Assembly: GCA_019747905.1 (NCBI GenBank)
Contig: JAIEQG010000005.1
Span: 1 to 39,662, forward strand
Length of the DNA: 39,662 nt
Reading direction: 5' to 3'
DNA from: Burkholderiales bacterium
GTDB lineage: Bacteria > Pseudomonadota > Gammaproteobacteria > Burkholderiales > Ga0077523
Part shown: piece by piece, positions 25,809-34,349 of the stretch
Layout: each line of letters opens with the position of its first letter
How positions within the stretch are numbered: position 1 is the stretch's first letter
The notes under the pieces: model-generated
The model's input: the letters and a program-made list of their open reading frames with translations, nothing else
What the model was told of the DNA's origin: nothing
The model's database searches: none
Translations under genes and position numbers: made by a program

Positions 25809-26897
25809 ATGGCACTGCTTGAAATTCGGGACGTCACCCGGCGATTCGGCGATTTCGTTGCCGTGGACGGCGTCAGCCTGTCGATCGGCGCGGGCGAGTT
25901 CTTCACCCTGCTCGGCCCCTCGGGTTGCGGCAAGACCACGCTGCTCCGGATGATCGCGGGGTTCGATCAGCCCGACGCCGGCAGCATCGAGATCGACGGC
26001 AAGAACACGGTGGGTGTGCCGCCCGAGGAGAGGAATGTCCACACGGTGTTCCAGAGCTACGCCCTGTTCCCGCACATGACGGTGGAGCAGAACGTGTCCT
26101 TCCCGTTGCGCATGAGCAAGTGTCCGCAGGCGGAACTCGCGCCGCGCGTGCGGGAAGCGCTGGAGGATGTATCGCTGCTGGGCATGGAAAAGCGCTACCC
26201 GAACGAGCTGTCGGGCGGGCAACGCCAGCGCGTGGCACTCGCGCGCGCGCTGATCAACCGGCCCAAGCTGTTGTTGCTCGACGAGCCGCTGGCGGCACTG
26301 GATGCGAAGCTGAAGGAGCGCATGCAGCTCGAGCTCATCACCTTGCAGAAGGAAGTGGGCGTCACGTTCATCTACGTCACGCACGACCAGGAAGAGGCGC
26401 TCGCCCTTTCCCATCGCATCGCGGTGATGAACAAGGGCAAGGTGGAACAGCTCGACCAACCGGCAACGATCTACGGCTTTCCGAAGAACCGATTCGTCGC
26501 CGACTTTATCGGCGAATGCAATCTGCTCGACTGCACCGTCAGCGCCGTCACCGATGGAACGATGATCCTCGACGTGGAGCAGCTCGGGCGCGTCGTCGCC
26601 TCCGGGGCGAACGGCACGACCGCCGGCACCAAGGGTGCCCTCGCACTGCGGCCCGAGAAAGTTTCCATCGCCCGCGAACTGACGGCAGAGTCCTGCGTGA
26701 ACCGTTTCAACGGGCGCATCTTCGACTACCTCTATACCGGCGACGTCACGCTCTATATCGTCGAGGTCGACAACGGCAGGCGCGTCGAAGTGATGCTGCC
26801 CAACAATGCCGTCGGACGCTCGTCGAAGTTCTTCGAGCCGGGCGACGCGGTGCAGATCGGCTGGCGCGACGACGCCGGCAGTTTCCTGCCCGACTGA
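25809..26897 (+). CDS. potA: Polyamine ABC transporter ATPase PotA
   Basis: The 362-residue ATPase powers spermidine/putrescine uptake with PotB, PotC and PotD encoded next. Walker A G-P-S-G-C-G-K-T-T is near residues 37-45, the Q-loop is in F-Q-S-Y-A-L-F-P-H-M-T, the signature L-S-G-G-Q-R-Q-R is near 136, Walker B L-L-L-D-E-P-L-A-A-L-D follows, and the switch is T-H-D-Q-E-E-A-L. The C-terminal TOBE domain (about 280-360) has the L-R-P-E-K-V-S element found in PotA. It is the first gene of the operon. Related iron or thiosulfate importers are excluded by the PotB/C/D partners. Confidence 0.93.
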   Translation: MALLEIRDVTRRFGDFVAVDGVSLSIGAGEFFTLLGPSGCGKTTLLRMIAGFDQPDAGSIEIDGKNTVGVPPEERNVHTVFQSYALFPHMTVEQNVSFPLRMSKCPQAELAPRVREALEDVSLLGMEKRYPNELSGGQRQRVALARALINRPKLLLLDEPLAALDAKLKERMQLELITLQKEVGVTFIYVTHDQEEALALSHRIAVMNKGKVEQLDQPATIYGFPKNRFVADFIGECNLLDCTVSAVTDGTMILDVEQLGRVVASGANGTTAGTKGALALRPEKVSIARELTAESCVNRFNGRIFDYLYTGDVTLYIVEVDNGRRVEVMLPNNAVGRSSKFFEPGDAVQIGWRDDAGSFLPD

Positions 26898-26975
26898 AGT
26901 GCGACCCCTCCGACAGCCCATGCGGCCTCTCCCCCCAGGGGACCGGCGCTCCTGTGGGCTGAGGACCTGACCCGC

Positions 26976-27857
26976 ATGTCGCCGCGCGCGCAGAAATGGG
27001 TCATCAGCGGGCCGCCACTCGGCTACCTGCTGATCTTCTTCGCGATCCCGACATTCATCATGGTGCTCGCCTCGTTCCGCTTCGCGGGCGAGTTCGGTGG
27101 ACTGGCACCGCTGGTCGGTACGGGCAACCCCGATGAACTATCCGGCCTCACGTTCGAGAACTACCAGCGCTTCTTCGAGGACACGATCTACCTCGAGCTG
27201 TTCCTGAAGTCGTTCATCTACGCGACAGTCACCACGCTGCTGTGCCTGGGAGTGGCCTATCCGCTGGCGCTGATGATCGCGCGCAGCGACAAGCGCTGGC
27301 GCGAACTGCTGGTGCTCTTGGTGATCCTGCCGTTCTGGAGCAACTTCCTGATCCGCGTGTACGCCTGGATGATCATCCTCGGGCCCCAGTCGGGTTTCGC
27401 CCGCGCGGTCAACGGCGTACTCGGGACCTTCGGCGCGGAGCCCATTCCGCTGCTGTACTCGCCGATCGCGGTGATCATCGGGCTCGTCTACGTGCACCTC
27501 CCCTTCATGGTGCTGCCGCTGTACGTGAATCTCGAGAAGCACGATCCCGCCCTGCTCGACGCGGCCCAGGACCTGGGCGCCGGCGCGTGGCAGCGCTTCT
27601 GGAAGGTGACCTTCCCGCTGTCCTTGCCCGGCGTGTATGCGGGTGCGGCACTGGTGTTCATTCCCGCGCTCGGCATCTTCGCCATTCCCGACATCCTCGG
27701 CGGCACCGACGGGATACTGATCGGCAACGTCATCAAGCAGCAGTTCCTGGACGCGCGCGACTGGCCTTTCGGCAGCGTGCTCTCCATGGTGCTCACCGTG
27801 CTGGCGATCCTGTTCGCGGGGCTCGCCGCGTGGGTCGCCCGGCACCAGCGCATATGA
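26976..27857 (+). CDS. potB: Polyamine ABC transporter permease PotB
   Basis: The 293-residue inner-membrane permease has six predicted helices, starting with W-V-I-S-G-P-P-L-G-Y-L-L-I-F-F-A-I-P. The cytoplasmic EAA loop L-D-A-A-Q-D-L-G-A-G-A-W-Q-R-F-W-K-V-T-F-P-L-S-L-P-G contacts PotA. The N-terminal long extracytoplasmic loop with the L-T-F-E-N-Y-Q-R-F-F segment is typical of PotB/PotH. It is 78 bp after potA, and its TGA overlaps the potC ATG. Together with PotC it forms the transmembrane channel. Confidence 0.93.
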   Translation: MSPRAQKWVISGPPLGYLLIFFAIPTFIMVLASFRFAGEFGGLAPLVGTGNPDELSGLTFENYQRFFEDTIYLELFLKSFIYATVTTLLCLGVAYPLALMIARSDKRWRELLVLLVILPFWSNFLIRVYAWMIILGPQSGFARAVNGVLGTFGAEPIPLLYSPIAVIIGLVYVHLPFMVLPLYVNLEKHDPALLDAAQDLGAGAWQRFWKVTFPLSLPGVYAGAALVFIPALGIFAIPDILGGTDGILIGNVIKQQFLDARDWPFGSVLSMVLTVLAILFAGLAAWVARHQRI

Positions 27858-28630
27858 TCAAGCGGCGCTCCTGGTGGCTGTACGCGGCGGGCATCGCGGC
27901 CTACCTGTTCCTGTACCTGCCGCTGGTGATCGTGGTGGTCTATTCCTTCAACGACTCGCGCCTCAACGCCGAGTGGGTGGGCTTCACCTGGCACTGGTAC
28001 GGCGTGCTGTTCAACGACGAGCAGATGATCGAGGCCGCGTGGAACTCCCTGGTGATCGGCCTCGTCACGAGCTTGATCGCGACCGTCCTGGGAACCCTCG
28101 CCGGCTACGCCATGTACCGCTACCGCCTGCGGCTGCTGCCGGTGCTGGTGCTGACGCCGATCGCGATCCCCGAGATCCTCATGGGCGTGAGCCTGCTCAT
28201 CTTCTTCGTGATGATCAACTTGACGCTGGGCATGGTATCCATCGTGCTGTCTCACATCGCCTTCTGCATCGGTTTTGTCGCGATCGTCGTGCGCTCGCGC
28301 CTGGCCGGCATGGACGAGAGCCTCACCGAGGCGGCGCGCGACCTGGGCGCCACCCAGTGGGAGGCGTTCCGGCTGATCACGCTGCCGCTGATCATGCCCG
28401 GCATAGTGGCCGGGGCGCTCATGGCGTTCACGCTGTCCATCGACGACTTCGTGATCACCTTCTTCACGGCGGGACCGGATTCGGTCACGCTGCCGCTGCA
28501 GATCTACAGCATGATCAAGATCGCGGTGACGCCGGAGGTGAACGCGGTGTCAACGCTGCTGATGTTGCTCACGTTGGTGCTTATCGTCGCGGCGACCCGG
28601 CTCGCACCGGGTGCAGTCCGCGGCGAATGA
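27854..28630 (+). CDS. potC: Polyamine ABC transporter permease PotC
   Basis: The 258-residue second permease has about six helices, the N-terminal Y-L-P-L-V-I-V-V-V-Y-S-F-N-D-S-R signature of PotC/PotI, and the EAA motif T-E-A-A-R-D-L-G-A-T-Q-W-E-A-F near 165. The S-I-D-D-F-V-I-T-F-F segment after it is strongly conserved in PotC. The ATG overlaps the potB stop by four bases (ATGA), which decides the start over the longer open frame beginning at 27242. potD follows 49 bp downstream. Confidence 0.93.
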   Translation: MIKRRSWWLYAAGIAAYLFLYLPLVIVVVYSFNDSRLNAEWVGFTWHWYGVLFNDEQMIEAAWNSLVIGLVTSLIATVLGTLAGYAMYRYRLRLLPVLVLTPIAIPEILMGVSLLIFFVMINLTLGMVSIVLSHIAFCIGFVAIVVRSRLAGMDESLTEAARDLGATQWEAFRLITLPLIMPGIVAGALMAFTLSIDDFVITFFTAGPDSVTLPLQIYSMIKIAVTPEVNAVSTLLMLLTLVLIVAATRLAPGAVRGE

Positions 28631-28679
28631 CCGCCGCACCTGCCCGACCGTCCTGCCGACCGCTCCAGAGGGAACTGCC

Positions 28680-29741
28680 ATGAAGAGACTCCTCGCCGTC
28701 CTCGCCCTCCTCGTCGTCCTGCCCGCCATGGCCAAGGACGACGTGCTGCACTTGTACAACTGGAACAACTACATGTCCGACGACACCATCAAGCGGTTCG
28801 AGGTGTCGTGCAAGTGCAAGGTGAAGCAGTCCTACTATGGGTCGAACGACGAACTGCTCGCCAAGCTTCAGGCCGGTGCCAAGGGCTACGACGTGCTGAT
28901 CCCCACCATGAACGCGGTGGACGCGCTGATCAAGCGCAAGGCACTGCTCGAGCTCGACAAGTCGAAGCTGCCGAACCTGAAGAACGTCATGCCGCAGTAC
29001 CTCAACACGACGTTCGATCCGGACAACAAGTACTCCGCGCCGTACGCGATGTCGATCACGATGCTCGGCTACAACGACAAGAAGATCAAGGAACTGGGCT
29101 TGCCCACGGATTCCTGGGCGCTGATCTTCGATCCCAAGCTGCTGGAGAAGATCAAGGGCAAGGTGACCGTGCTGGACGATCAACGCGAAGTGTTCGTCGC
29201 AGCGCTGAAGTACCTCGGTTACTCTGCCAACGAGACGGACGATGCCAAGCTGAAGGAGGCCAAGGAAACCATCCGCCGGGCGAAACCCTATTGGGCTGCT
29301 TTCAACGCCCAGAGCTACATCAAGGAACTGACGGTGGGCAACATCTGGGTTGCCCACGGCTACTCGAACGACATCTTCCAGGCCAATCTCGATGCGCAAG
29401 CGGCCAAGCGCGGATTCAACATCGTCCACCTCCTGCCCAAGGAAGGAGCGTCGTTGTCGCTTGACGCCATGGTCGTGCCGAAGAACGCCCCGCGCCCCGA
29501 CCTTGCCTTTCAGTTCATCAATTTCATGCTCGACGGTCAGAACTCGGCGGACCTCACCAACCTGATCGGTTCCGGCAATCCGAACAACGAAGCGATGAAG
29601 TTCATCAAGGCCGAGATCAAGGCCAACAGGGCGGTCTTCCCGGACGCGGAATCGGCCAAGAAGCTCGAGATGCTGCGTGACCTGAACGCGAAGGAACTGC
29701 GGACGCTTTCGAGGCTTTGGACGGAGGTAAAGCTCAAGTGA
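28680..29741 (+). CDS. potD: Polyamine-binding periplasmic protein PotD/PotF type
   Basis: The 353-residue solute-binding protein has a signal peptide cleaved after A-M-A (about residue 19). The family opening is L-H-L-Y-N-W-N-N-Y-M-S, and Y-G-S-N-D-E-L-L-A-K-L follows. The central Y-A-M-S-I-T-M-L-G-Y-N segment and W-V-A-H-G-Y-S-N-D line the polyamine pocket in relatives. It delivers putrescine or spermidine to PotBC; which one is not readable by eye. ATG 28680 has a GAGGGAAC ribosome binding site, and the longer frame upstream overlaps potC without signal-peptide sense. Repeat copy C follows and may end the operon. Confidence 0.92.
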   Translation: MKRLLAVLALLVVLPAMAKDDVLHLYNWNNYMSDDTIKRFEVSCKCKVKQSYYGSNDELLAKLQAGAKGYDVLIPTMNAVDALIKRKALLELDKSKLPNLKNVMPQYLNTTFDPDNKYSAPYAMSITMLGYNDKKIKELGLPTDSWALIFDPKLLEKIKGKVTVLDDQREVFVAALKYLGYSANETDDAKLKEAKETIRRAKPYWAAFNAQSYIKELTVGNIWVAHGYSNDIFQANLDAQAAKRGFNIVHLLPKEGASLSLDAMVVPKNAPRPDLAFQFINFMLDGQNSADLTNLIGSGNPNNEAMKFIKAEIKANRAVFPDAESAKKLEMLRDLNAKELRTLSRLWTEVKLK

Positions 29742-29785
29742 ACCGCGACTGGCCAGAGGCCAGCGAAGCTGGGGCACACCGCTTT

Positions 29786-29904
29786 CCCCCACCCTAGCCC
29801 TCCCCCACAAGCGCTGCTTGTGGGGGAGGGGAGGTACTTCGTTGCGGCGATCTTGCCTTGCGCTCCCTCCCCCGGCTTCGCCGGGGGAGGGCCGGGGTGG
29901 GGGC
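29786..29904. repeat. Nested-hairpin repeat element, copy C
   Basis: Outer arms CCCCCACCCTAGCCCTCCCC and GGGAGGGCCGGGGTGGGGGC pair. Inside are two hairpins, CCCCCACAAGC GCT GCTTGTGGGGG (perfect 11-bp stem) and CCCTCCCCCGGC TTC GCCGGGGGAGGG (perfect 12-bp stem). It fills the gap between the convergent ends of potD and the DHH gene (stop 29911), so a bidirectional terminator role is plausible. Confidence 0.88.
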
Positions 29905-29910
29905 AAGACC

Positions 29911-30864
29911 CTACGGATAAGCCGCCTTCAACGCGTCCAGCACGCGAGGCACATCCGACTCGGGCAGACCGTTGATTCCGGCAGCAGCGGCGCGCCCGCC
30001 GCCTCCCGAGAAGGACGACGCAATTCGATCCGCGCCCACCGGCTGAGCGCGCGGCGCGCGCAGGCTCACGGTGTAGCGTCCGTTCTCAGGCACGAACACC
30101 GCATGGGCACGCCCCGGGTGGTCGATGTTGAGCCGGTTGGCGAGCGTGCCGGAGACCCTGCGGCTCCACGGGGCATCGGGCAGCATCACGGCGGCGACGC
30201 TAGGCGTGTCGAGGACGGGCACGATCGTCAAGGCGCGCAGCAGGTCTTCCGTCCGCGCGCGATCGAGTGCCGGAAAAGCGGTGTCGCGGTCCGCGAAGGC
30301 AAGCGGATCTTCGTAAGGCAGCATGCGGCGGTGCAGGTCCTCGGGGTGGAACAGCAGTTCCGCGACCGACGTGCCATAGGCGTTGTAGTTGAGGCACTCG
30401 CCCAGGCGCTTCAGCTTCTGGGCCGCGTCGTGCGACAGCCCCAGCAACTGCGCTGCGCTGCGGGCACTGTCCGGCAGGTTGTCGCCGTAGGTGCCCACCA
30501 CCGCCCAGGCGCGAAACCGGCCGGCCAGGTAGCGATCGACGATCAGCGACGTGCAGATGCCCGGCGCGAAATCGAGATGTGCATCGAGGCCGGCGTCGTC
30601 CGGGACGGTACCGGCCTGGTGATGGTCGAACCATTGCACTCCGGCACCGGCGCTCAACGCTCGCCGCAAGCCGGCGGCGTTGGCGTGCATCGACACATCA
30701 AGCACGGTGAGCTGGTCGCCGGGTCCGGCCTCGACCCGATCGAGCAATGCGATGTCGCGTTTGGTGCCGGTGACGAGCGCGGCCTCGCGCGGGCCGGCGA
30801 GCCTCAGCTGCTGCAACGCGCAAAGGCCGTCCGCGTCGCCGTTGAAGATGTCATAGAATCGCAA
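29911..30864 (-). CDS. DHH-family phosphoesterase-like protein
   Basis: The 317-residue protein has DHH phosphoesterase motifs: D-I-F-N-G-D-A-D-G near residues 5-13, a T-V-L-D-V-S segment near 54-58, the W-F-D-H-H motif with Asp80-His81-His82, and a C-terminal DHHA1-like G-G-G-G-R-A-A-A-A-G near 290. Such enzymes bind two Mn ions and cleave small phosphodiesters or oligonucleotides (RecJ/NrnA superfamily). The usual His of G-G-G-H is replaced, and this branch is sometimes annotated as acetyltransferase, so the activity is uncertain. The start is read as TTG 30862-30864 with AGGA upstream; the ATG frame from 30936 begins with an implausible Arg-rich stretch. Divergent from vanZ. Confidence 0.82.
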   Translation of the reverse strand: MRFYDIFNGDADGLCALQQLRLAGPREAALVTGTKRDIALLDRVEAGPGDQLTVLDVSMHANAAGLRRALSAGAGVQWFDHHQAGTVPDDAGLDAHLDFAPGICTSLIVDRYLAGRFRAWAVVGTYGDNLPDSARSAAQLLGLSHDAAQKLKRLGECLNYNAYGTSVAELLFHPEDLHRRMLPYEDPLAFADRDTAFPALDRARTEDLLRALTIVPVLDTPSVAAVMLPDAPWSRRVSGTLANRLNIDHPGRAHAVFVPENGRYTVSLRAPRAQPVGADRIASSFSGGGGRAAAAGINGLPESDVPRVLDALKAAYP

Positions 30865-30925
30865 GCATTCCCATCCTCGTGCCGTGGCGTCTCGCGTTCG
30901 TCGACGCCGCCCGAGCAGGCCCCCG

Positions 30926-32008
30926 ATGCGCCCCACTCCCCGTTTCGCGCGCCGCTCGGCATTCGTGCGATACGCGTCCGTAGCTTACGTGGCGGTCGTG
31001 CTGTATGCCAGCCTCTACCCGATGACCGGGTGGCGCACTCCCAGTCACGAGTTGTTGTGGGTACGCCTCGGCGAATGGCCGCGCTACTACACCTATGGCG
31101 ACGTGTTCCTGAACGTCCTCGCGTACGCGCCGCTCGGCCTGCTGCTGACACTCATGCTGCGAACTCGCCTTCCCGCCATGCGCGCGGCCACGCTTGCCGT
31201 GCTGCTGGGCCTCGCGGTGAGCTTCTGCATGGAGATCCTGCAGGCGTGGGTGCCGGCGCGAGTGCCCTCGGCCCTGGACCTCTTCTGCAACGGCGTGGGT
31301 GCGCTCATCGGGGCCTGGATCGGCCTAGCCGTCGCCGAGCCCATCGTCGAGGACGGCGCGCTGTCACGCTGGCGCCAGGCACGCCTCATATCCGGCGGCC
31401 GCGCCGACGTCGGCTTGACCCTGCTGGGGCTCTGGTTGTTCACGCAACTGAACGCCGCTCCATGGTTGTTCGGCACCGGCGATCTTAAAGGGCTGTTCGA
31501 CATCGGGCCCGCCGCCAGCTACTCGCCCAAGGTGTACATCGCGCTCGAAGCGGCAGTCACGGGCACCGGGTTGCTCGCCGTCGCCGGCCTGGCAGGCAGC
31601 ATCGCGCGCGACCGCGCGACGTCGTTGCTGGCGCCGGTGCTGGTGGCTGCCTTGATCCTCAAGTCGGCGGCGAGCACCTTCCTCTTCAACCCGGCCCAGC
31701 CATTCCTCTGGGCCACACCGGGAGCGGGCATCGGGTTGCTGGTCGGTACGGCGGCGGCGATCCTGGTCCTCCGCAGCAGGGCGAGGCAACGCGCATTCGT
31801 CGGCCTGTTCGCACTGGTCGTCGGCGTGCTGCTCCTCAACGTTGCACCGGAGAATCCGTACCTCGGCGAGACGCTGCAGGTATGGCGTCACGGTCATTTC
31901 TGGAGTTTCACGGGCACCACGGCCGTCGTGTCGATGCTGTGGCCCGTGGCCGCGGCGATCTTCCTGCTTTGGTCCCTGTCACGCCTGTCGTCGGAGCGAA
32001 CCGCTTGA
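30926..32008 (+). CDS. VanZ-family membrane protein
   Basis: The 360-residue integral membrane protein has about nine hydrophobic segments. The VanZ-like core lies in the N-terminal half: Y-A-S-L-Y-P-M-T-G-W near residue 30, D-V-F-L-N-V-L-A-Y-A-P-L-G-L-L near 59, and F-C-M-E-I-L-Q-A-W-V-P-A-R-V-P-S-A-L-D-L-F-C-N near 100. The second half is an additional hydrophobic domain of no known function. VanZ of vancomycin clusters gives low teicoplanin resistance, but most homologues have unknown roles, probably in the cell envelope. ATG 30926 is preferred to a GTG at 30884, whose extra residues are Arg-rich. The TGA overlaps the TTG start of the next gene. Confidence 0.82.
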   Translation: MRPTPRFARRSAFVRYASVAYVAVVLYASLYPMTGWRTPSHELLWVRLGEWPRYYTYGDVFLNVLAYAPLGLLLTLMLRTRLPAMRAATLAVLLGLAVSFCMEILQAWVPARVPSALDLFCNGVGALIGAWIGLAVAEPIVEDGALSRWRQARLISGGRADVGLTLLGLWLFTQLNAAPWLFGTGDLKGLFDIGPAASYSPKVYIALEAAVTGTGLLAVAGLAGSIARDRATSLLAPVLVAALILKSAASTFLFNPAQPFLWATPGAGIGLLVGTAAAILVLRSRARQRAFVGLFALVVGVLLLNVAPENPYLGETLQVWRHGHFWSFTGTTAVVSMLWPVAAAIFLLWSLSRLSSERTA

Positions 32009-32343
32009 ACTTCAACCCACCGCCTTCCGTTGATTCCCTGATCGGTCTGCGTGACGCGTTGCGTGATTTCGCCGCCGCGCGCGACTGGGAGCAGTACCAC
32101 CTGCCCAAGAACCTCGCGATGGCGCTCATCGTCGAGGCGGCCGAACTGGTGGAGCACTTCCAGTGGCTGACGCCCCAGCAATCCGCAGATCTGGATGGCG
32201 CGACACGCATGGCGATCGGCGAAGAGGTCGCGGACGTGCTGCTGTACCTGATACGCCTGGCCGACGTTCTCGAGATCGATCCGATCGAGGCGGCACGCAG
32301 GAAGATGCTGAAGAATGCGGTCAAGTATCCGGCATCGAAGTGA
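32005..32343 (+). CDS. MazG-like nucleotide pyrophosphohydrolase
   Basis: The 112-residue protein belongs to the all-alpha NTP pyrophosphohydrolase superfamily, in the small RS21-C6/dCTPase-like branch. Family pattern: R-D-W-E-Q-Y-H-L-P-K-N-L-A-M-A-L-I-V-E-A-A-E-L-V-E-H-F-Q-W, with the Mg-binding E-A-A-E at about 44-47, and G-E-E-V-A-D-V-L-L-Y-L with the second acidic pair. It probably hydrolyses non-canonical or excess dNTPs to monophosphates. The start is TTG 32005, whose TTGA overlaps the vanZ stop; the longer frame from 31882 lies inside vanZ. Length is normal for the family. Confidence 0.85.
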   Translation: MNFNPPPSVDSLIGLRDALRDFAAARDWEQYHLPKNLAMALIVEAAELVEHFQWLTPQQSADLDGATRMAIGEEVADVLLYLIRLADVLEIDPIEAARRKMLKNAVKYPASK

Positions 32344-32354
32344 AGAGGGCTTCG

Positions 32355-32360
32355 TATAAT
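32355..32360 (+). promoter_or_regulatory. Consensus -10 element before the ferredoxin gene
   Basis: A perfect TATAAT lies 72 bp upstream of ATG 32433 in an 89-bp gap. No clear -35 is found 17 bp upstream. It would drive ferredoxin and hydrolase, perhaps through to hemJ. Confidence 0.5.
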
Positions 32361-32432
32361 CGAAATCTTCCCGAGGGGATGCGTGAGCTGCCCCTACCCT
32401 GACCAACGCGACCGTGGTACCCAGGTGGTTCG

Positions 32433-32744
32433 ATGAGCTACTACCAGCATCACATCTTCTTCTGCTGCAACCAGCGCGACGACCCGAATCGCTCGTGCTG
32501 CAATAACCGCGGCGCCAGCGAGATTCGCGACTACGCCAAGGCAAAGGTGAAGGCGCTCGGCCTCGCCGGCCCCGGCAAGGTGCGGGTCAACATGGCCGGC
32601 TGCCTCGACCGCTGCGAGGAAGGCCCTGTCGTGGTCGTGTATCCGGAAGAGGTCTGGTACACCTACGTCGATCGCGCAGACATCGACGAGATCATCGAGG
32701 AACACCTCAAGCATGGCCGCGTGGTCGAGCGGCTCCGCATCTGA
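32433..32744 (+). CDS. [2Fe-2S] ferredoxin, thioredoxin-like type
   Basis: The 103-residue protein resembles the thioredoxin-fold [2Fe-2S] ferredoxins related to the NuoE C-terminal domain. Cysteines at 11/12, 22/23, 57 and 61 give the pattern C-x10-C ... C-x3-C in H-I-F-F-C-C-N-Q, S-C-C-N-N-R-G and N-M-A-G-C-L-D-R-C-E-E-G-P. The doubled cysteines are common in this family. It is a soluble electron carrier, partner unknown. Its TGA overlaps the ATG of the hydrolase gene (TGATG). Confidence 0.9.
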   Translation: MSYYQHHIFFCCNQRDDPNRSCCNNRGASEIRDYAKAKVKALGLAGPGKVRVNMAGCLDRCEEGPVVVVYPEEVWYTYVDRADIDEIIEEHLKHGRVVERLRI

Positions 32745-33352
32745 TGGCGGCAGCAGCGAACCTCGCCATCGCCGGGCCTGCAGGCGATCTCGAGGTTGCG
32801 CTCACCCAGCCGCGCGGCGATGCCCGAGGCGTGGCGCTGATCGCCCACCCGCACCCGCTCTACGGCGGCACCATGGACAACAAGGTGGTGCAGACGCTCG
32901 CGCGCAGCCTCGTCGCCATGGGCAACGTGGTGTGGCGCATGAATTTCCGCGGGGTCGGTGCGAGCGAAGGGGTGTTCGACGACGGACGCGGCGAACTGGA
33001 CGATTTCCGCGCGCTCGCGCGGCACGCGATGGCCGAGCGGCCGGGACTGCCGCTCACGCTGGCCGGCTTCTCGTTCGGCGGCTACGTGGTGTCCCATCTC
33101 GCGAAGGAACTGGAGCCGGTGAAGCTGGTGCTGGTAGCGCCCGCCGTGGGCCGGTTCCCCGTTGCCGACGTGCCGGAGCACACCCTTGTCATCCATGGCG
33201 AGGAGGACGACGTCGTGGCGCTGAAGGACGTGCTCGCCTGGGCCAAACCGCAGAAATTGCCGATCACCGTCGTTCCCGGTGCCGGCCACTTCTTTCACGG
33301 CGATCTCATCAAGCTGCAGCAAATCGTGACCAACTCCTGCACCTGCGCTTGA
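32744..33352 (+). CDS. Alpha/beta hydrolase (small serine hydrolase)
   Basis: The 202-residue hydrolase has the H-P-H-P-L-Y-G-G-T-M-D-N-K-V-V opening typical of this short dienelactone-hydrolase-like family, and N-F-R-G-V-G-A-S-E-G near 68. The nucleophile elbow is G-F-S-F-G-G with Ser110; Asp155 in H-G-E-E-D-D and His182 in G-A-G-H-F-F-H complete the likely triad. The substrate is unknown. It is coupled to the ferredoxin gene through a TGATG overlap. A Cys-rich C-terminus (C-T-C-A) is unusual but may be incidental. Confidence 0.88.
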   Translation: MAAAANLAIAGPAGDLEVALTQPRGDARGVALIAHPHPLYGGTMDNKVVQTLARSLVAMGNVVWRMNFRGVGASEGVFDDGRGELDDFRALARHAMAERPGLPLTLAGFSFGGYVVSHLAKELEPVKLVLVAPAVGRFPVADVPEHTLVIHGEEDDVVALKDVLAWAKPQKLPITVVPGAGHFFHGDLIKLQQIVTNSCTCA

Positions 33353-33434
33353 GAGGTGAGATGTGACCAACCATGATCGGGCCGTGCCCGGCGCAGCCGG
33401 GGCGCACAGCCCTCCAGCGTATTTCGGGAGGTGA

Positions 33435-34349
33435 GTGGAAGCACTGCTCGACATCCACGACTTGCGCAAGTCGTACGGGTCGACGGAAGTGATACGCGGC
33501 ATCTCGCTCGCACTGGCGCGCGGCGAATGCTACGGATTGCTCGGCCCCAATGGCGCGGGCAAGACCACGACGCTGCGACTGTGTCTCGGCCTCACGGACC
33601 CGGATGCGGGCACGATCACCCTGGCAGGGCTGCCCGTGCCGCGGGCAGCGCGCGAAGCGCGATTGCGCCTCGGCGTCGTTCCGCAGATGGACAGCCTCGA
33701 TCCCGACTTCACCGTCACCGAAAACCTCGTCGTCTACGGGCGCTACTTCGGTCTGGCCGATCGTACGATCCGCGCGCGCGTGCCGGAACTGCTCGAATTC
33801 GCCGGGCTCGGCAACAAGGCGCAGGCGCCGATCCCGTCGCTGTCGGGCGGAATGAAGAGGCGCCTGTCGCTCGCTCGGGCATTGGTGAACGACCCGGACA
33901 TCGTGTTCCTGGACGAACCGACCACGGGCCTCGACCCGCAGGCACGCCACCTCATCTGGGAACGCTTGAAGCAGTTGCTGGGGCAGGGCAAGACGCTACT
34001 GCTCACGACCCACTTCATGGACGAGGCCGAGCGGTTGTGCGATCGCCTGTCGGTGATGGACGCCGGCCGCATCGTCGCTTCCGGCAGCCCGCGTGAACTG
34101 ATCGACGATCACATCGAACCCGAGGTGATCGAGGTCTACGGCGACGGTGCTGCCGAATGGGGTGATGAAGTGGGCCGGCGGCTGTCGGATCGCTGCGAGC
34201 GCACCGGCGAGACCGTGTTCTGCTACACGCGCGCCGCACGACCGCTCATGCAGGACCTCGAGTCCCGCGGCAGCCTCAAATACCTGCACCGTCCGGCCAA
34301 TCTCGAGGACGTGTTCCTCAAGCTGACGGGCCGGGACCTGCGCGACTGA
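33435..34349 (+). CDS. NodI-family ABC transporter ATPase
   Basis: The 304-residue ATPase is like NodI, which exports lipo-chitooligosaccharides in rhizobia; in betaproteobacteria the same family is widespread with unknown substrate. Walker A is [10 protein letters not shown] near 37, signature L-S-G-G-M-K-R-R near 136, Walker [11 protein letters not shown], switch [11 protein letters not shown]. The C-terminal region with [15 protein letters not shown] is the DrrA/NodI signature. The GTG start at 33435 follows GGGAGGTG. Its TGA overlaps the ATG of the permease gene. Confidence 0.88.
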   Translation: MEALLDIHDLRKSYGSTEVIRGISLALARGECYGLLGPNGAGKTTTLRLCLGLTDPDAGTITLAGLPVPRAAREARLRLGVVPQMDSLDPDFTVTENLVVYGRYFGLADRTIRARVPELLEFAGLGNKAQAPIPSLSGGMKRRLSLARALVNDPDIVFLDEPTTGLDPQARHLIWERLKQLLGQGKTLLLTTHFMDEAERLCDRLSVMDAGRIVASGSPRELIDDHIEPEVIEVYGDGAAEWGDEVGRRLSDRCERTGETVFCYTRAARPLMQDLESRGSLKYLHRPANLEDVFLKLTGRDLRD

